Origin: Phytophthora quininea
Taxonomy: Eukaryota; Oomycota; Peronosporomycetes; Peronosporales; Peronosporaceae
NCBI GenBank assembly: GCA_011947345.1
Contig: JAAVTG010000056.1
Coordinates: 1 to 51,350 of the forward strand
Direction of reading: 5' to 3'
DNA: 51,350 nucleotides
Below the pieces are notes generated by a model, which saw only the letters and a list, made by a program, of their open reading frames with translations, was not told the origin of the DNA and made no database searches. This document shows, one piece after another, positions 1 to 11,976 of this stretch. Made by a program: the position numbers and the translations under genes. The first letter of the stretch is position 1. Each line of letters opens with the position of its first letter.

Positions 1-179
1 CGTGGCGCGCGCCCACGAAGGCGCTCATGAAGGTGGAGAGCGTCTGCGCCACCATCTTGGCGTACAGCAGAGACACGCCATAGTCCGAGGGCTCGCGCCG
101 CTGCTCATGACCGGAAGGCTTGGGCTCCTCTGCTCCTTTCCCTTTGTGATGCGGGAAAGCAACTTCGAGGGTTGGGCAA
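1..179 (-). CDS. Partial exon of an unidentified gene, cut by the left edge
   Basis: Minus-strand reading gives a continuous coding-like stretch running off the left edge. It includes the segments EVAFPHHKGKGAEEPKPSG and YGVSLLYAKMVAQTLSTF, an amphipathic and plausibly helical region. A good 3' splice site (pyrimidine-rich, then CTTAGCGCAG) lies at 180-181 and would start this exon at 179. The product is not recognised. Upstream exons, which would lie at higher coordinates, could not be fixed with confidence. The plus-strand ORF over the same bases looks like a shadow because it is rich in R, H and G. Confidence 0.4.
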
Positions 180-810
180 CTGCGCTAAGTACGAAAAAAC
201 GCCAGTTGTCTTGTACTGGAGTTGAGTATGCTCTTGGGCCGAAAGATAAGAATGGTTCTAAATATGGGGGCGGACGATCGCAATACAGTCGCGGCACTGG
301 TTCGGAGAAATCTTTGGTCGGTAGGATACTGCTGCAGCGATGCCCCAGTCGACGCTGTAGTGATGCCATGTAGAGGCGATCGCTTCCTCACATCTGGCTG
401 CGGTGCTACTCTCTGCGCCAGTGAACGCTGTGGTGGTGTCGGCCCCTTCGAAGTGACGACGATGCAACATGGCCAGCTGCTGCCGACGAATCAATAAGGC
501 ACAAGATTCGAAACTTGGACCTCGGGGCCGGCGCGAAAGCAAGTCGAGTTGACCTTGTCTGCTCGGTTGCAGGGACTCCACCGGCGCATGCGGACCCATG
601 CAGGTCAACAAAGCTAGCGGACGATGCCGAGGAATATACATATCCTACGCTGGCGGACGACGTCCCTTGCCTGCAGCTGCTGGATGGGGGCGAGGCGGCG
701 AGGATTTGGAGCGTTCTTCACGATCGGCACCGCGTTGACGATGTTTTTGACACAGAAGAGCGACGTAATGTGCTAGTACATGGCGTAAGACGTGGAGATT
801 GGCTTAGTCT
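180..810. other. Stretch without an assignable gene
   Basis: Several overlapping ORFs of 90-127 codons occur on both strands, but none shows a recognisable motif. On the minus strand around 500-780 two frames look weakly coding (one serine-rich), so this may hold upstream exons of the gene at 1-179. I see no repeat or RNA structure here. Confidence 0.3.
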
Positions 811-3266
811 TCAGCAAGATGATCCGGAGCCTTGAGCTCGTGGCGGGTATCGGATGAAGACTTTGGCGCTGCTGGGTTCGCGTTCGACCTGGCGCAGCAC
901 GACGGCTTCGATGCGGAACTCGTGCAACGGTCGGCTGACGCACGCGTCCAGGTCGGACAGTGTGCACTCGAGGAAGGTTCTGGGGAAGCGGTGGTCCACG
1001 AGCAGCACCTTGGCGATCTCCTCGGCTCGCAGGTCGCGCTGGATGGTGGCCTCTTGCCGTCGACCAGCAATGACAATGTACACTGCGCCTACGATGACAA
1101 TCAAGCTGCCGACGATGGAGATCAACGCGGACTGCAACGGGATGCGGGCTTGCAGCGTCACGGACGTCCGGCTGCCGGCGAAATGGAGTGTGCGGTCGCC
1201 GCCGACGTTCGTGGCTTCTTCCCGAACCACAGCGTTCTGGAAAAGCAGGAACAGCGCCGCAGTGTAGGCTTCTTGCAAGCCGTAGCTCATGTACCAGTGG
1301 TTCTGCTCCACTTGAGTTGCAAATACGTCCACTCTTGTGGAGCACTGGCCGTCCAAATCTCTTTTCCAGTCATCGCTCCGGAAGTCGCGTACGTTCTGGT
1401 GGAATAACAAATCGCCCTGCATGTTGTTGGGCGTCGTCACCATCGCCAACGGTGTCCATTGCGAGTACAAGCCGTCAAACTCGCCCAGCGAATCGACCAA
1501 GAGGTGCGCTTCACCAACCACCAAATGCCTGGTCGATGAAGCCAATGAACCATTCGCTAGCGGAAATGTAAGACCATTGCATGCACTGCCATTGCCGTCG
1601 ACTCCACAGACAGCGTTGAATTCGCTAGCAAGATCCTTCGTCCGCCAAGACAATCGCCCCATGGTGATCGTGTGGTAGCGCTGTAAATTTGTCACGGTCA
1701 CCATAGGCGAACTCGAGTTTCCAGGGACATTTCGTCGGCAACCGCACGGCGCCGAAGCTGTAGACCAGGAAGGATGTACTGGAGCGACCAGTGCAGCTTC
1801 CGCCGTGCAAATAATCGATCGTCATGAACTCCGATCCGTCCTCGAAAACGCACGCCGCGAATGCCTGGATCTGTGGCTCGACATTCCACTGCGTGTAGGA
1901 TGTATCGCCAAGTGCTGCAGTCGCCGAAAACGAGCTATTTGGAGGCGGGATCAAGCACGCGCTGTTACCGCAAGCAGCAAGAGAACTGAGGCTCTGCACA
2001 AGTGTCGAGTTCGACCCATTCGTGGACATGTTACTGCTGGAAATGGCGTGCTCGTCAAACGGAATCTCCAGAGTAACAGCGTCAAAGTCGGTCTCGTCCG
2101 ACAACCTCACGTGCGTTGCGTTGAAAGCTGCTGCAGCCGTGTCGAAATGCAGTCCGAGACGCGTGGATTGTTCGCTGAGTATCTTCGTCAACGTCGTGCT
2201 GGCTGCGTCCTGGAATTGCGGTTGCTTGGTGTCGGCTGCAGTTCGCCACGACGAAATTTCCTCTTGAAATTGAGCCAACGAGCTATTGCCCAGATACGAG
2301 AGACCATCCCAAGCCAGCAGCGTTTGCGAGAAGAACATCATGTACAGCAGCAAGTTTCCCGACAAGGACGCGTTGAAGTTGCCTAACCTAACGTCACTTG
2401 CAGAGCTGGATGCAGCCGTCGTCGAACCGAGACTCGTGTACAACGAAAACGATTCGTCGTGTCCTCCAGGAAGCACATCAACAAGCCAGTCGTTCGCGAA
2501 GAAGTCGTAAGTAGTAGCGATGTTGGGCCACCCACCACGGCCCTGGCAAACGCTCTCCGTTCTTCCCGTGTCCACAGGCAGCATCGCAGTCCGCAGCAGC
2601 GTGTCGGAGGTTGGTCGCAATGCAAACACTAGGTCGCTACCCCCACCGAGCTCGCAAAGGATGAAGACGATGATAAATCCGAGACGATGATCGTCGGCTC
2701 CACCACTGGATCAAGCTGCTGCACGTTCAAAGTGCTAAAAGCTCCAGTCAACAACGCTCGAGAGTACCTTCTGCACAGAAGATCAGCATTCGCCAGGCCA
2801 TCGACTCGTTCTGCAAGCTGTTCCGTGGTGCGAGGACAAGGCCGAGAACCGGTACAAACAGTGCCAACACCATCTCGAACGGCTTGGCCAGCATTCCTGC
2901 CACCGTCCCCGTGATGAAGTTGTACTCGTTGAGCACAGCGACCGACGCCACCGAAGTTCGAGTCGCGATCGGAACGCCACTGGCAAAGACGCTGACTAGA
3001 ATTAGGAGCAGAGCGACACTCACAGCAGCCCCAGCCAGCACTCGAGTGTATCGTACGCGGATCGTCAGGGGCATTTTGGTCTTCTGCTCCCCCAGAATCG
3101 CCGAGTGCTGCAGCGACGACAGCACTGTCCAATTGCTGGATGGAGCCACTGCAGTCGGGGCTGAACGCGGCGGTGGTGTGCTCAACGAAGCGTAGCTGTA
3201 ATCCCCCGCAATATCGCTGTTACGAATGCCATTATTAAACACCACTTCCTGCTCGCCCGCCATCAT
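811..3266 (-). CDS. Membrane protein with large glycosylation-rich ectodomain
   Basis: The start is taken at the tandem Met codons at 3266 (MMAGEQEVV). A cytosolic N-terminus precedes a hydrophobic helix (AAVSVALLLILVSVFASG), then a second hydrophobic stretch (MVLALFVPVLGLVLA). A GT-AG intron at 2698-2767 (70 nt) restores the frame into another hydrophobic run (GFIIVFILCEL). A long extracellular-type region with many N-x-S/T sites follows, then a last membrane helix (LISIVGSLIVIVGAVYIVIAG) and a basic tail of about 80 residues. A one-base frameshift lies near 1728-1740, where the frame ending at 1625 hands over to the one ending at 811. It is probably a sequence error. No known family was recognised, and a surface receptor-like role is only a guess. 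It is divergent from the DENN-MORN gene. Confidence 0.6.
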
Positions 3267-3316
3267 AGTTAGCTCTTCTTCTTCCTGTCCTGGGAGCTCC
3301 AATTGCCTTTCTTGAA

Positions 3317-3353
3317 AATGGGCAACATTGAAGTTGACTTCAACTTGCCCATT
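3317..3353. repeat. Near-perfect 37-bp palindrome in a divergent promoter
   Basis: Arms AATGGGCAA and TTGCCCATT enclose a second pairing set (GAAGT/ACTTC). It sits between the start of the membrane-protein gene (3266, minus) and the first plausible start of the DENN-MORN gene (about 3425, plus). It could be a binding site for a dimeric factor or a hairpin in a leader. No function is shown. Confidence 0.45.
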
Positions 3354-3424
3354 CGTGCAGAGGCCGTCCATTTGGGGATTTGGATACCTTTCAAAATTGT
3401 CTTCGACAAAAAGTCGCGATGGCC

Positions 3425-6400
3425 ATGGATCACCATGTCGGCCTCCTTCGCCGCGCCTCCAGTCGACGAGACGGCGCTTATCCATCCCCATGGCTGTCCC
3501 AGGTGCTCGGCCTTGCTGTTGTGCGTGTCTGCAGCCAAAATCGGCTCGAAACACGGTCTGTAGACGACGATACTACCCAAGAAGCCGAAGGATTGACAGA
3601 TGCAGTAGAGTTTGCGCTGCCTCCGCTGACTCCAACCACTCTACCACTCGAAGAACAGCAATTCATTAATTGTGGGAAGCTACTGGATATGTCTATCGAG
3701 TCTGCAGTCTCTACAGCCACGGGAGACTTGATCTTCGGCTTTGATGAAGACGACGACGAAGACTGGAGTAAAGACGCCAGAGAAGACGAGGAAGAGGAGA
3801 TTTTCAGTCGAGAAATGCAGGCTGCAGACGCTGAAAATCGCAGTATTGGCACATTCTTCAGTCTGCCAAAAGAAAAGATAGTAAGGCCAGGACTGTGATT
3901 GGTATCGCCTTTATGGACACTCGAGCGACGACTTTGAAGAGAAAGCAGAAACGGTTCTTGATGCTGTTAATCGAACCGAGCAAAACGCAGTCGCTGAAGA
4001 ATTTTGGAGCGTTACGAGCGCAGTTGAAGGGCGTGGCGACGGCTTTTATCAAGAAGGAACCCCAGAGGGAGTTATGAGATGCTGACGCAGTTTTACGATA
4101 ATCTGGAGAAGCAGGGTTTGACGAGTGGGTTGCTGCCCAATGCAGCAATGGTCCGCCGTTTTGGAGGAAGTGACGTGGTTGCGACGTTGCATGCACTACT
4201 CCTGCAGGGGCGTGTGGTGTTCTATTCCGCAAGTGCGAGTGCAGCTTCTGCTGCTGTGATCGCGCTGCTTGCTATGCTCCCGACTCAACTTGCGTACTCA
4301 TTATTATATGAGCGGGGAGAAGCGTTTATTATACAGCCGTGTTGCTCCATCGAATCGGGCAAAGAGGTGTATGCAAAGAGCAGCGGGTTTTTAGTTGGAA
4401 CGAGTAATCCACTGTTACTCAAGACGGAAGCCTCGCGGCTGGACCTCGTGTTGGATTTGGATGCAGGGCAGGTAACAGCGCACCCGACAACTACGAGTGA
4501 GCATGCCTTCGCTTTCGGTTCGAAGACATCAGCTCTGGCTGATAGTCTAACGAGGCGGTTTACGGACCCTGTGGCACCTATGCATATGAGAATTGCGGGT
4601 CAACAAACTCGTGACAATGAATGGGTGCTTGCTCAATGTCGCTCGTATTTTGAAGAGCTCCTGAACGCCGAATTAGCTGCAAATTTGCATGCAGAGATCG
4701 AAGGTGAAGATGAATCTCGAGTTGATACGTATACCGGCGGTATGACGCGATTGTTTTCAGCGTCGTTCCGCTCGATGCTTGAAGAAATAACAGCCCCAGT
4801 ACTGAGTAGTCTTGGGCATGTGGAGGATGACGAGCATCCAAATCCCCGCTCAGCATTTTGTGCTAACTACGGATGGAGTTGGACTCTGTCGTGGCAGACC
4901 ACAAACAACTATGCAAATTGGTTGGATCTAGCACTTCGGCAACGGAGGCTCACAAAAGTGTCTCGGGTGGGCTTCCTCGAAATCCTCGAACTTCGAAGCC
5001 GCCTCCTCAGGAAGGTAAAGCGACTTACGTTTATGCAAATGGCGATGAGTATGACGGAGAGTTTGTGGGAGGGAAGCGCGAAGGATTCGGTGTTTACCTT
5101 GAGCGAGCAACCGGCAGTCAATACGATGGAACTTGGCGCGCTGATAAACGACACGGAAAAGGAGTGCTTACTTCAAAAGCTAGCGGTGGGTATATCTATG
5201 ACGGCGAGTGGATGGATGATATGAGGTGTGGTCAGGGACACAGCACACGGCGAGGCGGGGGCGGTACAGGCGGTGGCGAAAGCTATACAGGTCAATGGCG
5301 TGCGAATCGCTTTCACGGCCAAGGTGTGTATGTGAATGGCGATGGCGACGTGTACGATGGCGAGTGGCAGGACGGCGTACGGCATGGTGCTGGCAAACTA
5401 ACCGTAGCAAAGCCAGCGCAGAATAAACCCGGTGATATGGGCGGCGTAATGCAATATGTTGGGGAGTGGGAAGATGGAAAATTCAATGGAATTGGTTCGT
5501 GCCAGTATGCTGATGGCTCGCAGTTCTCTGGGGCATTTAAACAAGGTCGACGACATGGGAACGGCATCCTACTTCTAGCGTGTGGAGATCGATACGACGG
5601 TCAATGGTGGCAAGGATTGCGCCATGGCCAAGGTGTTGCTTTTCAAAAACCTCAGGGACAACGCGAGAGGGTCATGGAAGCGTGGAGTTGAGGTCCGCGA
5701 CGGAGAATGGCTGATCACATTTGCTAACGGCGATAAATTTGCTGGTGCATGTCATCGTGGACGTCCATGGGGAAAAGGGACGTGCAAGTTTGCCAATGGC
5801 TCTGCATATACTGGTGAATGGGTAGATGGTCTTCGTGAGGGCCGTGGTGTGTGTGTAAACCCCGATGGATCCATTCTCGAAGGCGACTGGAAACATTCCG
5901 TGTTCGTCAAGGCAGTACGCTCTCCATCGCGCTTTGTGGACGTCTCCTTATCCACTAACACACCGCCATCATCTCCGAGGAATCGTACGTCAGACGCTGG
6001 GTTTGAACACGATAATAACGCACAAATGCACCCTGAAAGCGGTGCTCATCGACATGTATACTCGAATGGAGATATTTACGAAGGGGATTTTAAGCAATAC
6101 CAGCGCGATGGATTTGGTGTGTTTACTGAGCGATCCACTGGGAGTACCTACGAAGGTCAATGGTCGAGGAATCTGCGGCACGGCAGCGGGGTATTGACCT
6201 CGGGCTCCAAGGACTTTATTTATGATGGGGCATGGGAGAATGACGAGCGCTGTGGCTATGGTCGCTGCGTGATTAGCGGCGGTCGAGAGACTTACAGTGG
6301 CGAATGGAAAGCAAACGCCTTCCACGGACAGGGCAAGTACACTGATGCCGAAGGTAATCTTTACGAAGGGGTTCGTGCGGGGCAAGAAGCACGGCGTTGG

Positions 6401-6977
6401 TAAACTAATCACCACTGTAGCAGAAACACCGATACTTTCATCCGATCAATCCAAAACGGAACAATACTCTGGGGAGTGGCGGGAAGGTTGTCGCGAGGGT
6501 CTGGGCGATGCAATGTTTGCGGACGGATCGAGGTACTCGGGTCAGTGGAAAGACGATCTTCAGGACGGTGAAGGAACTTTCACGTCCGCCCACAATGACC
6601 GCTACGTGGGTCAATGGCGTCGCGGGTGTCGAGAAGGAGCAGGTGTGCTCAGGGTTGGAAGTTCTGGTGTAACGAAAGAAGGCCAGTGGCGTCGCGACGA
6701 GGCTGTCGACGGCGAGTGGACCATCACGTTCCCGGACGCCAGCAAGTTCATTGGCGAGTGCGTAGGTGGACGACCGCATGGCCACGGTCTCTGCAAATAT
6801 GCGGGCGGGGACATCTACGACGGCATGTGGGTGAACGGCAAGCGCCACGGCACCGGCTCGGGTTTCTTTGCCAACGGCGAGAGCTTTGCGGGCCAGTGGG
6901 AAAATAACCACGTCGCGCTCAATGGCCAAGGCAAGTTGACGCTCGCAGACGGCACCGTGCACGTGTATGCCAAGTAG
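3425..6977 (+). CDS. DENN (AVL9-like) protein fused to MORN repeats
   Basis: The N-terminal part has an acidic linker (around 3740-3830) and then AVL9-type DENN features: a segment around 3900-4070 (VIGIAF, FGALRAQLKGV), then at 4079-4460 the conserved core (LHALLLQGRVVFYSAS, FLVGTSNPLLL). DENN proteins of this family act in vesicle traffic as Rab regulators. From about 5020 to the stop there are about two dozen MORN units (YDGEF, YTGQW, YEGDF, FAGQW types), which usually bind membranes or act as scaffolds. Frameshifts occur near 3870, 4076, 4873, 5650 (A5 run) and 6373 (G4 run). The one near 4873 could instead be an intron of about 79 nt from 4798. The reading frame is otherwise well kept, so I treat it as an intact gene with sequence errors. 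The start is uncertain. Confidence 0.75.
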
Positions 6978-7085
6978 TCGTAGAGTATCGCTACAACGAT
7001 TGCAAACTTCAAGATTTTAGAGAGCAGGAAGTTCACGGGCCTTGTCCGCCTACAACGAATATAGCTATTTTGTGATTGGCGGAAA

Positions 7086-10000
7086 ATGCCTTCTGAATCT
7101 GATTCGTACGTAGAGGAGGTTGCGGAAAAAGGCATTCCCCGACCAGCCACGGCGAGCATGGAGCCCCCAGCGCGGGCGACGCGTCGTCCGCCGGCTCCAG
7201 TTCCTGTGCTTCTGCCCATGATGCTTCTGCATCTGCCAAGCCTCCCGCGGTCTCCCAGATCCATGTACAAGCCGAGAAATCCAGCAACCAAGTGGACGAA
7301 CACTCTGCCAAGACAATGTCGCGGTCAGAGTCTGACTCAGACAGCAGCGCCACAACCTCCAAGAGCTTGCTACGCGCCCAGTTGGAGCGCGAGATGGACA
7401 AGAGAAGACCTGACCACTTTGTCATCGGTGTCACGTGCCGCTCGCTCGGCGGAGTTCCAGAGAACTCCGCGCTCGGGTCTGGAAGGAACTGCTGGGTGTT
7501 GCTCGTAGCGAGCGACTGTTCCTGGACCAGAGCATCCTCAGGGTGGAGGAGGATCTGGACAACCAACGAGTTATTGCTGCAGACGCAGCCAGAACCAGAG
7601 GCAACGAGCCCAGGTTTAAACAGCCAGAGACGGTGGAGCTGGTGATCAAACTGCTCACGTACTACTGCAAGTGCAGGAGTATCCAATACAAACAGGGCAT
7701 GAACGAGGTGCTAGCCCCGTTCTTGCTATTGACAGAGCAGCGAGAGGACAGTGGGGAAGATGTTCCACTTGCAGAAGGAGTGGTGTTCCAGTGCTTCTAC
7801 GCGCTGATTGACAAGTTCTTGCCGCATGTGTTTGTGGACAGGGAGTTCAGGTCGCTACAGTGCTCGTTCCAGTTGTACAGGTTGCTGATATTGTATCATG
7901 ATCCGGAGCTATGTCGGTACTTGGAGCAGCATGACATGACCCCGGAACTCTATGTGACGCCGTGGTTCATGACGCTGTTTGCGAGATCTTTACCGCCAGA
8001 ATTCGTGTTTTACTTGTGGGACTTTTTCTTGCTGGAGGAAGATCCGTATCTGCTGCATTTTGTGGCCTATGCGTTGGTAGCAGCAAACCGGGACTGTATT
8101 TTCGAGGCGGATATTGCGATGCTGCCGCAAGTGCTGAGCTCACTGACATTTTCATCCCGCGAGGAATGGAGCGAGTGTGTGCGGAAGCGTTAGCGTTTTC
8201 GGACACTACGCCACGTTCTTTAAGCGGGACTTGTACTCGGTTTGTTACGGTGGGTTCACCGATGCTTCGCTACCTTTTCTCGAGCAATTGTATTCCTGCT
8301 CCAGTCTGCAGGTATACCCAGAGGAGCTAGTGCGCAATCTACTGGATCGTTTAGCCTCGAGGTCGAAAGCAAAACATTTGCCAGTCTTGCCACCGGCCGC
8401 GCCACAAGACCAGCAATCGGGCGATTCATTGAACCCGCTGCTGTCTCCCACTACTGAGGAAGCTCCTAAACTATTCTCCTCAGCGCGTGATGAAGAAGAC
8501 GAGTCGACCGCACTCAAGTACATTGTTTTGGATTGCCGACCAGCTGAGGAGTTTCACAAGTGCCACTTGAGTCTGTCCCACCACATTGATCCAAATGTTA
8601 TGAAGAGACCGGATGCGCTTGATGTGCTAATGAAGGGCTTTGGGCACATGAAAGGATGCCACTTTTGCTTCGTCGGCCCCTCTGTCGATGCATCTGCACT
8701 CAAGCGATCGACATCAAACAACGTCCTCAATCCGATCGTGCGGTTAGCGAGAGTTATCTCCAATGACAAAAGTTCAACACAAAAACCAATTGAGATACAT
8801 GTGGCAGCGGAGGTTGTTGGAGACACGTCAGCATCATCGACGCCAAGTGGCCCCGTAACGTTGCTTCGTAAACAAAGTCCTGGTGAGCCAGGCGCCTTGG
8901 CAACTGAAATTGGTAGCGGTGGGGCGACTAAGGTTCATGCTGAGCACATGTCAGTGACTCGTCTTGTGTTGATGTTCTTGCAAAAGGGGTTCAAATATGT
9001 GAGTCGATTGGACGGCGGTTTTGACGAACTTGAAAGAACCATTCGGGAGATGGATACGTTTGCACAAGAGCAACTCCTTGTATCGTCGCCATTACCAGAG
9101 CCAGCGGTTGATGAATCTTCGACTGACTCAGTTGGAAGTTCATCCAGTGGCTTTAGCCTGTTAGCAAAAATTGGTCTTAGTCGATCACGCACAGTATCCC
9201 AAGACGATTTTACAACAGAGGGGATGGTAACAGCCACGCTGACCGAGCTGACACGGTTGGCGGACTCGCTAGCCCAAACTCAAGCGCTGTTTTGTTATCC
9301 TCGTCAGCCCCTAACAGCGAATTGAAGAGAGCTAAAGCATCAGCAGGGGCGGCAATGTCAACACTATCGCAACGTTTGATGTCTCTGAAAACTGCTGCAA
9401 AGGATGTTGTTTCCTCCTCCTCCTCCTCGAGCTCAGCGACTCGGAGTAGTAGCAGACAGCAGCTCTCGTCTTCGGAAGCGTCAGCGGAGACAAATGGTAT
9501 GGGCGACGACGGCTGGGTTGAAGTCAATGTGAAGAAGAGCAGTGAAGCAGGACAAACGAAAGACGTCGAGCTTCAGGCCGGTCCGATCGGCATCATGTTC
9601 CAGAAATCTCGCACTTCAAAGAAATTTCAAGCCGTCGTAGATAGCATCGTGCCCGAGAGCCAGGCAGCCGAAACTGGTGTGATTCACGACGGAGATCTAC
9701 TCGTCGCGATTAATGGAGAAAGTATGGAGGACACGGCGTTCCTCAATGTCATTGAGCGCGTCATCGAAGCCACTCGGCCGGTGGTTCTGCGATTCCTGAC
9801 CCCATACTCGCATAAAGTGAGAAAAGTCGCTGAAGAGGATGTTATTGCAGTTCCACCGCTCGCACCCACTTTGGTTAGTGCCACACGACACTCGATCTGT
9901 ATTGCATGGGACAAAGTGGTGCTCCCAACTGGGCCGTCACACTACCAGCTCCAGTTTGCGAAGCAGTCAGGGGACGAATTTAATCCCTGGGTCACGGTGT

Positions 10001-11849
10001 CCATGAAGCATGAAGGCACAACGACTGACATGGACACGACAGGGGTTACAGACCAAACGAACGGCACAATGGTCGGCCTTGATCCTGGCGATGGGCTTGT
10101 TTTCCGCGTGCGTTGTGGAGATGGGCAACGCTGGGGTCCTTACAGCCTGTCGAGCACATCCATGCGAACGTTAGATGATCGTACAATGGCTCCTACTTCC
10201 GGAACTGTGACACCGACGGCTGTGGGCCGCGAAGGTATTAAGACGGCTATCTTCCTCCCAGGCGTCAGCCCCGAATACGTAGAACGTGGCCGTTTCTTTT
10301 ACCGCGTTTTGCTTGCGCTACGGGCACGACGCCGACCTGATTTCGACGCTGAGAGGCTTGATATCATCTTGGAACGGGGTGTAGTGATTAGATGTACAGA
10401 ACGACTTCTGTGTCCAGGTACGAATCAAGTATTCGTTCGTCTTGCTCTTGGACAAAGCAATCAGAACCCTGAGCAAGACCGAGGGTATGAAGGAACGGAT
10501 GGCGAGCCAATGCTACTTCGCAATGGTGATAGAGAGGCTGATGATGACGCAGATGGTGTGTGGGCATTTGAAAACACCCTTGACGGGGATGTCGTACTGG
10601 AACGGATCCCGGAGTCTGCGGTGGAAGAGATCGGACTTTCACTGCAAGAGCAGGCGAAGTCCATGTTCCAGTCCTTCCTCAGTGGACGCGGCATTAAGGC
10701 TCCAGGCAGTTTAGGCGAGAAAGCAAACTCCAACAGTGGAGGCTCGATCAGCTCTGTAGGTTCAACTACCGCTAGTACCAGTAGCGGTGGAGTTACCAGT
10801 GCTTCTGCGTTCGTTGCACCGCGTATCTTAAAGGTGTTTGCGGACTCTAACACCTCGCTCGTTGTGACATGGGACCCTGTTAACGACGAGGGTGTGACCA
10901 AGTACCAGATTCAGTATGTAAGGGACCGACTCGCAGCTATGTGGTGGACTACAGTGAAGCCCGATATCGATGCCGATACTCTGAAATATACAGTGACAGG
11001 GTTGGCCGCCAACACAAACTACCGCGTCCGGATTCGCAGCGGCACGGACGAGAATGGATGGGGTCCATACAGTGAGTCGAGTGATATTTGCCGTACGCTT
11101 CGAAGCGGTAAATCCTCAGCAAATAACTCATCCAGCGATGAAGATAGTGAGTCGTCGTCCAAAGTCGTTGCCAGCGACAGGAAAATGCGCCGCTACGTAC
11201 CGGCAGCTCGATCCTGGACAAAGCAGTGGCTGTGGCTACTCGCTTGCGACGGCATTCGAATTCCTCAAACAATTCTCAACTAGAAGCACACGCCAACGAA
11301 GCTCGACGGAGTTCTAGAGGAAATGAAATCGAGGCGGAAGAAGAGCAGGGCGGCAGAAAAAGTGAACTTGAGCCACCCTCGCCTCGATACGTCAATTTGG
11401 CAAGTTGGAAGTCTTCGTCTAACGATGCTCACAAAGATTTCCGCTTTTACCGCGCTATGAAGTTTGAGGAACAGGATGGCGACGTTCAGTTGACGCGTCT
11501 GGGAGAGCGGGAGCTAGTCATTACACCCTCGGTGCTTCTTGTGCTGAACGCGCTGGGAGCCACACGCGAGGGCTTCGCGTTGGTGGAGGAATGGAGGCCG
11601 CTGACCACCGTCACGGAGGTGTCCGAAAGGGACGATTTGGAGAACTCGCTCGTCTTCCACTTCAAGGTACGAGATCGCATTATGACTGCATGTTATACAG
11701 TGGTAGACTGACATTATTTTACCTTGCAGAAGCCTGTGACGGACGCTGACGACACTCTTGAAAACGAGCGATTGATCGTTGTTGTGGATGGAGCTAAGAC
11801 TTGTGCACAGGTTGTACAGGAGTACACTACGAAGAAATCCATACCGTGA
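7086..11849 (+). CDS. TBC1D23-like protein with PDZ and FN3 domains
   Basis: Order: serine-rich N-terminus; TBC domain (about 7440-8150) with IxxDxxR at 7573-7593 and YxQ at 7687-7695; rhodanese-like domain (about 8515-9040, motif VLDCRPAEEF as in TBC1D23); PDZ (about 9570-9810, GIMF loop); two FN3 domains (about 9860-10180 and 10820-11100, each ending GWGPYS or RWGPYS); and a C-terminal domain from about 11440. An intron lies at 11667-11729 (63 nt, TTGCAG acceptor), with the stop at 11847-11849. Animal TBC1D23 tethers endosome-derived vesicles at the trans-Golgi. Frameshifts lie at an A5 run (7126-7130), near 7425, at 8170-8225, near 9290 and at an A4 run (11182-11185). The frame change near 9290 could mark two genes. 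I favour one because the TBC1D23-type C-terminal domain follows. Confidence 0.75.
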
Positions 11850-11976
11850 GCGGCTACGCCCGTTGTTTTGTGTAGAAACTGAAGGTATATGTTGATAAAG
11901 GTGCGTCCAAGTGAAAAAAAAATCGGTGGGATAAAATACAGCTGCCTGAATTGGCGCTTTGATAGATTGAGGTGCC

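Noticed and set aside
3317..3353. MULE end, because of the shared TGCCCATT
   Set aside because: There is no partner end, target duplication or longer match; the palindrome is self-contained.
3425..6977. Programmed ribosomal frameshifting
   Set aside because: There are too many sites in too many unrelated genes, mostly at plain homopolymers and curable by one base; error is simpler.
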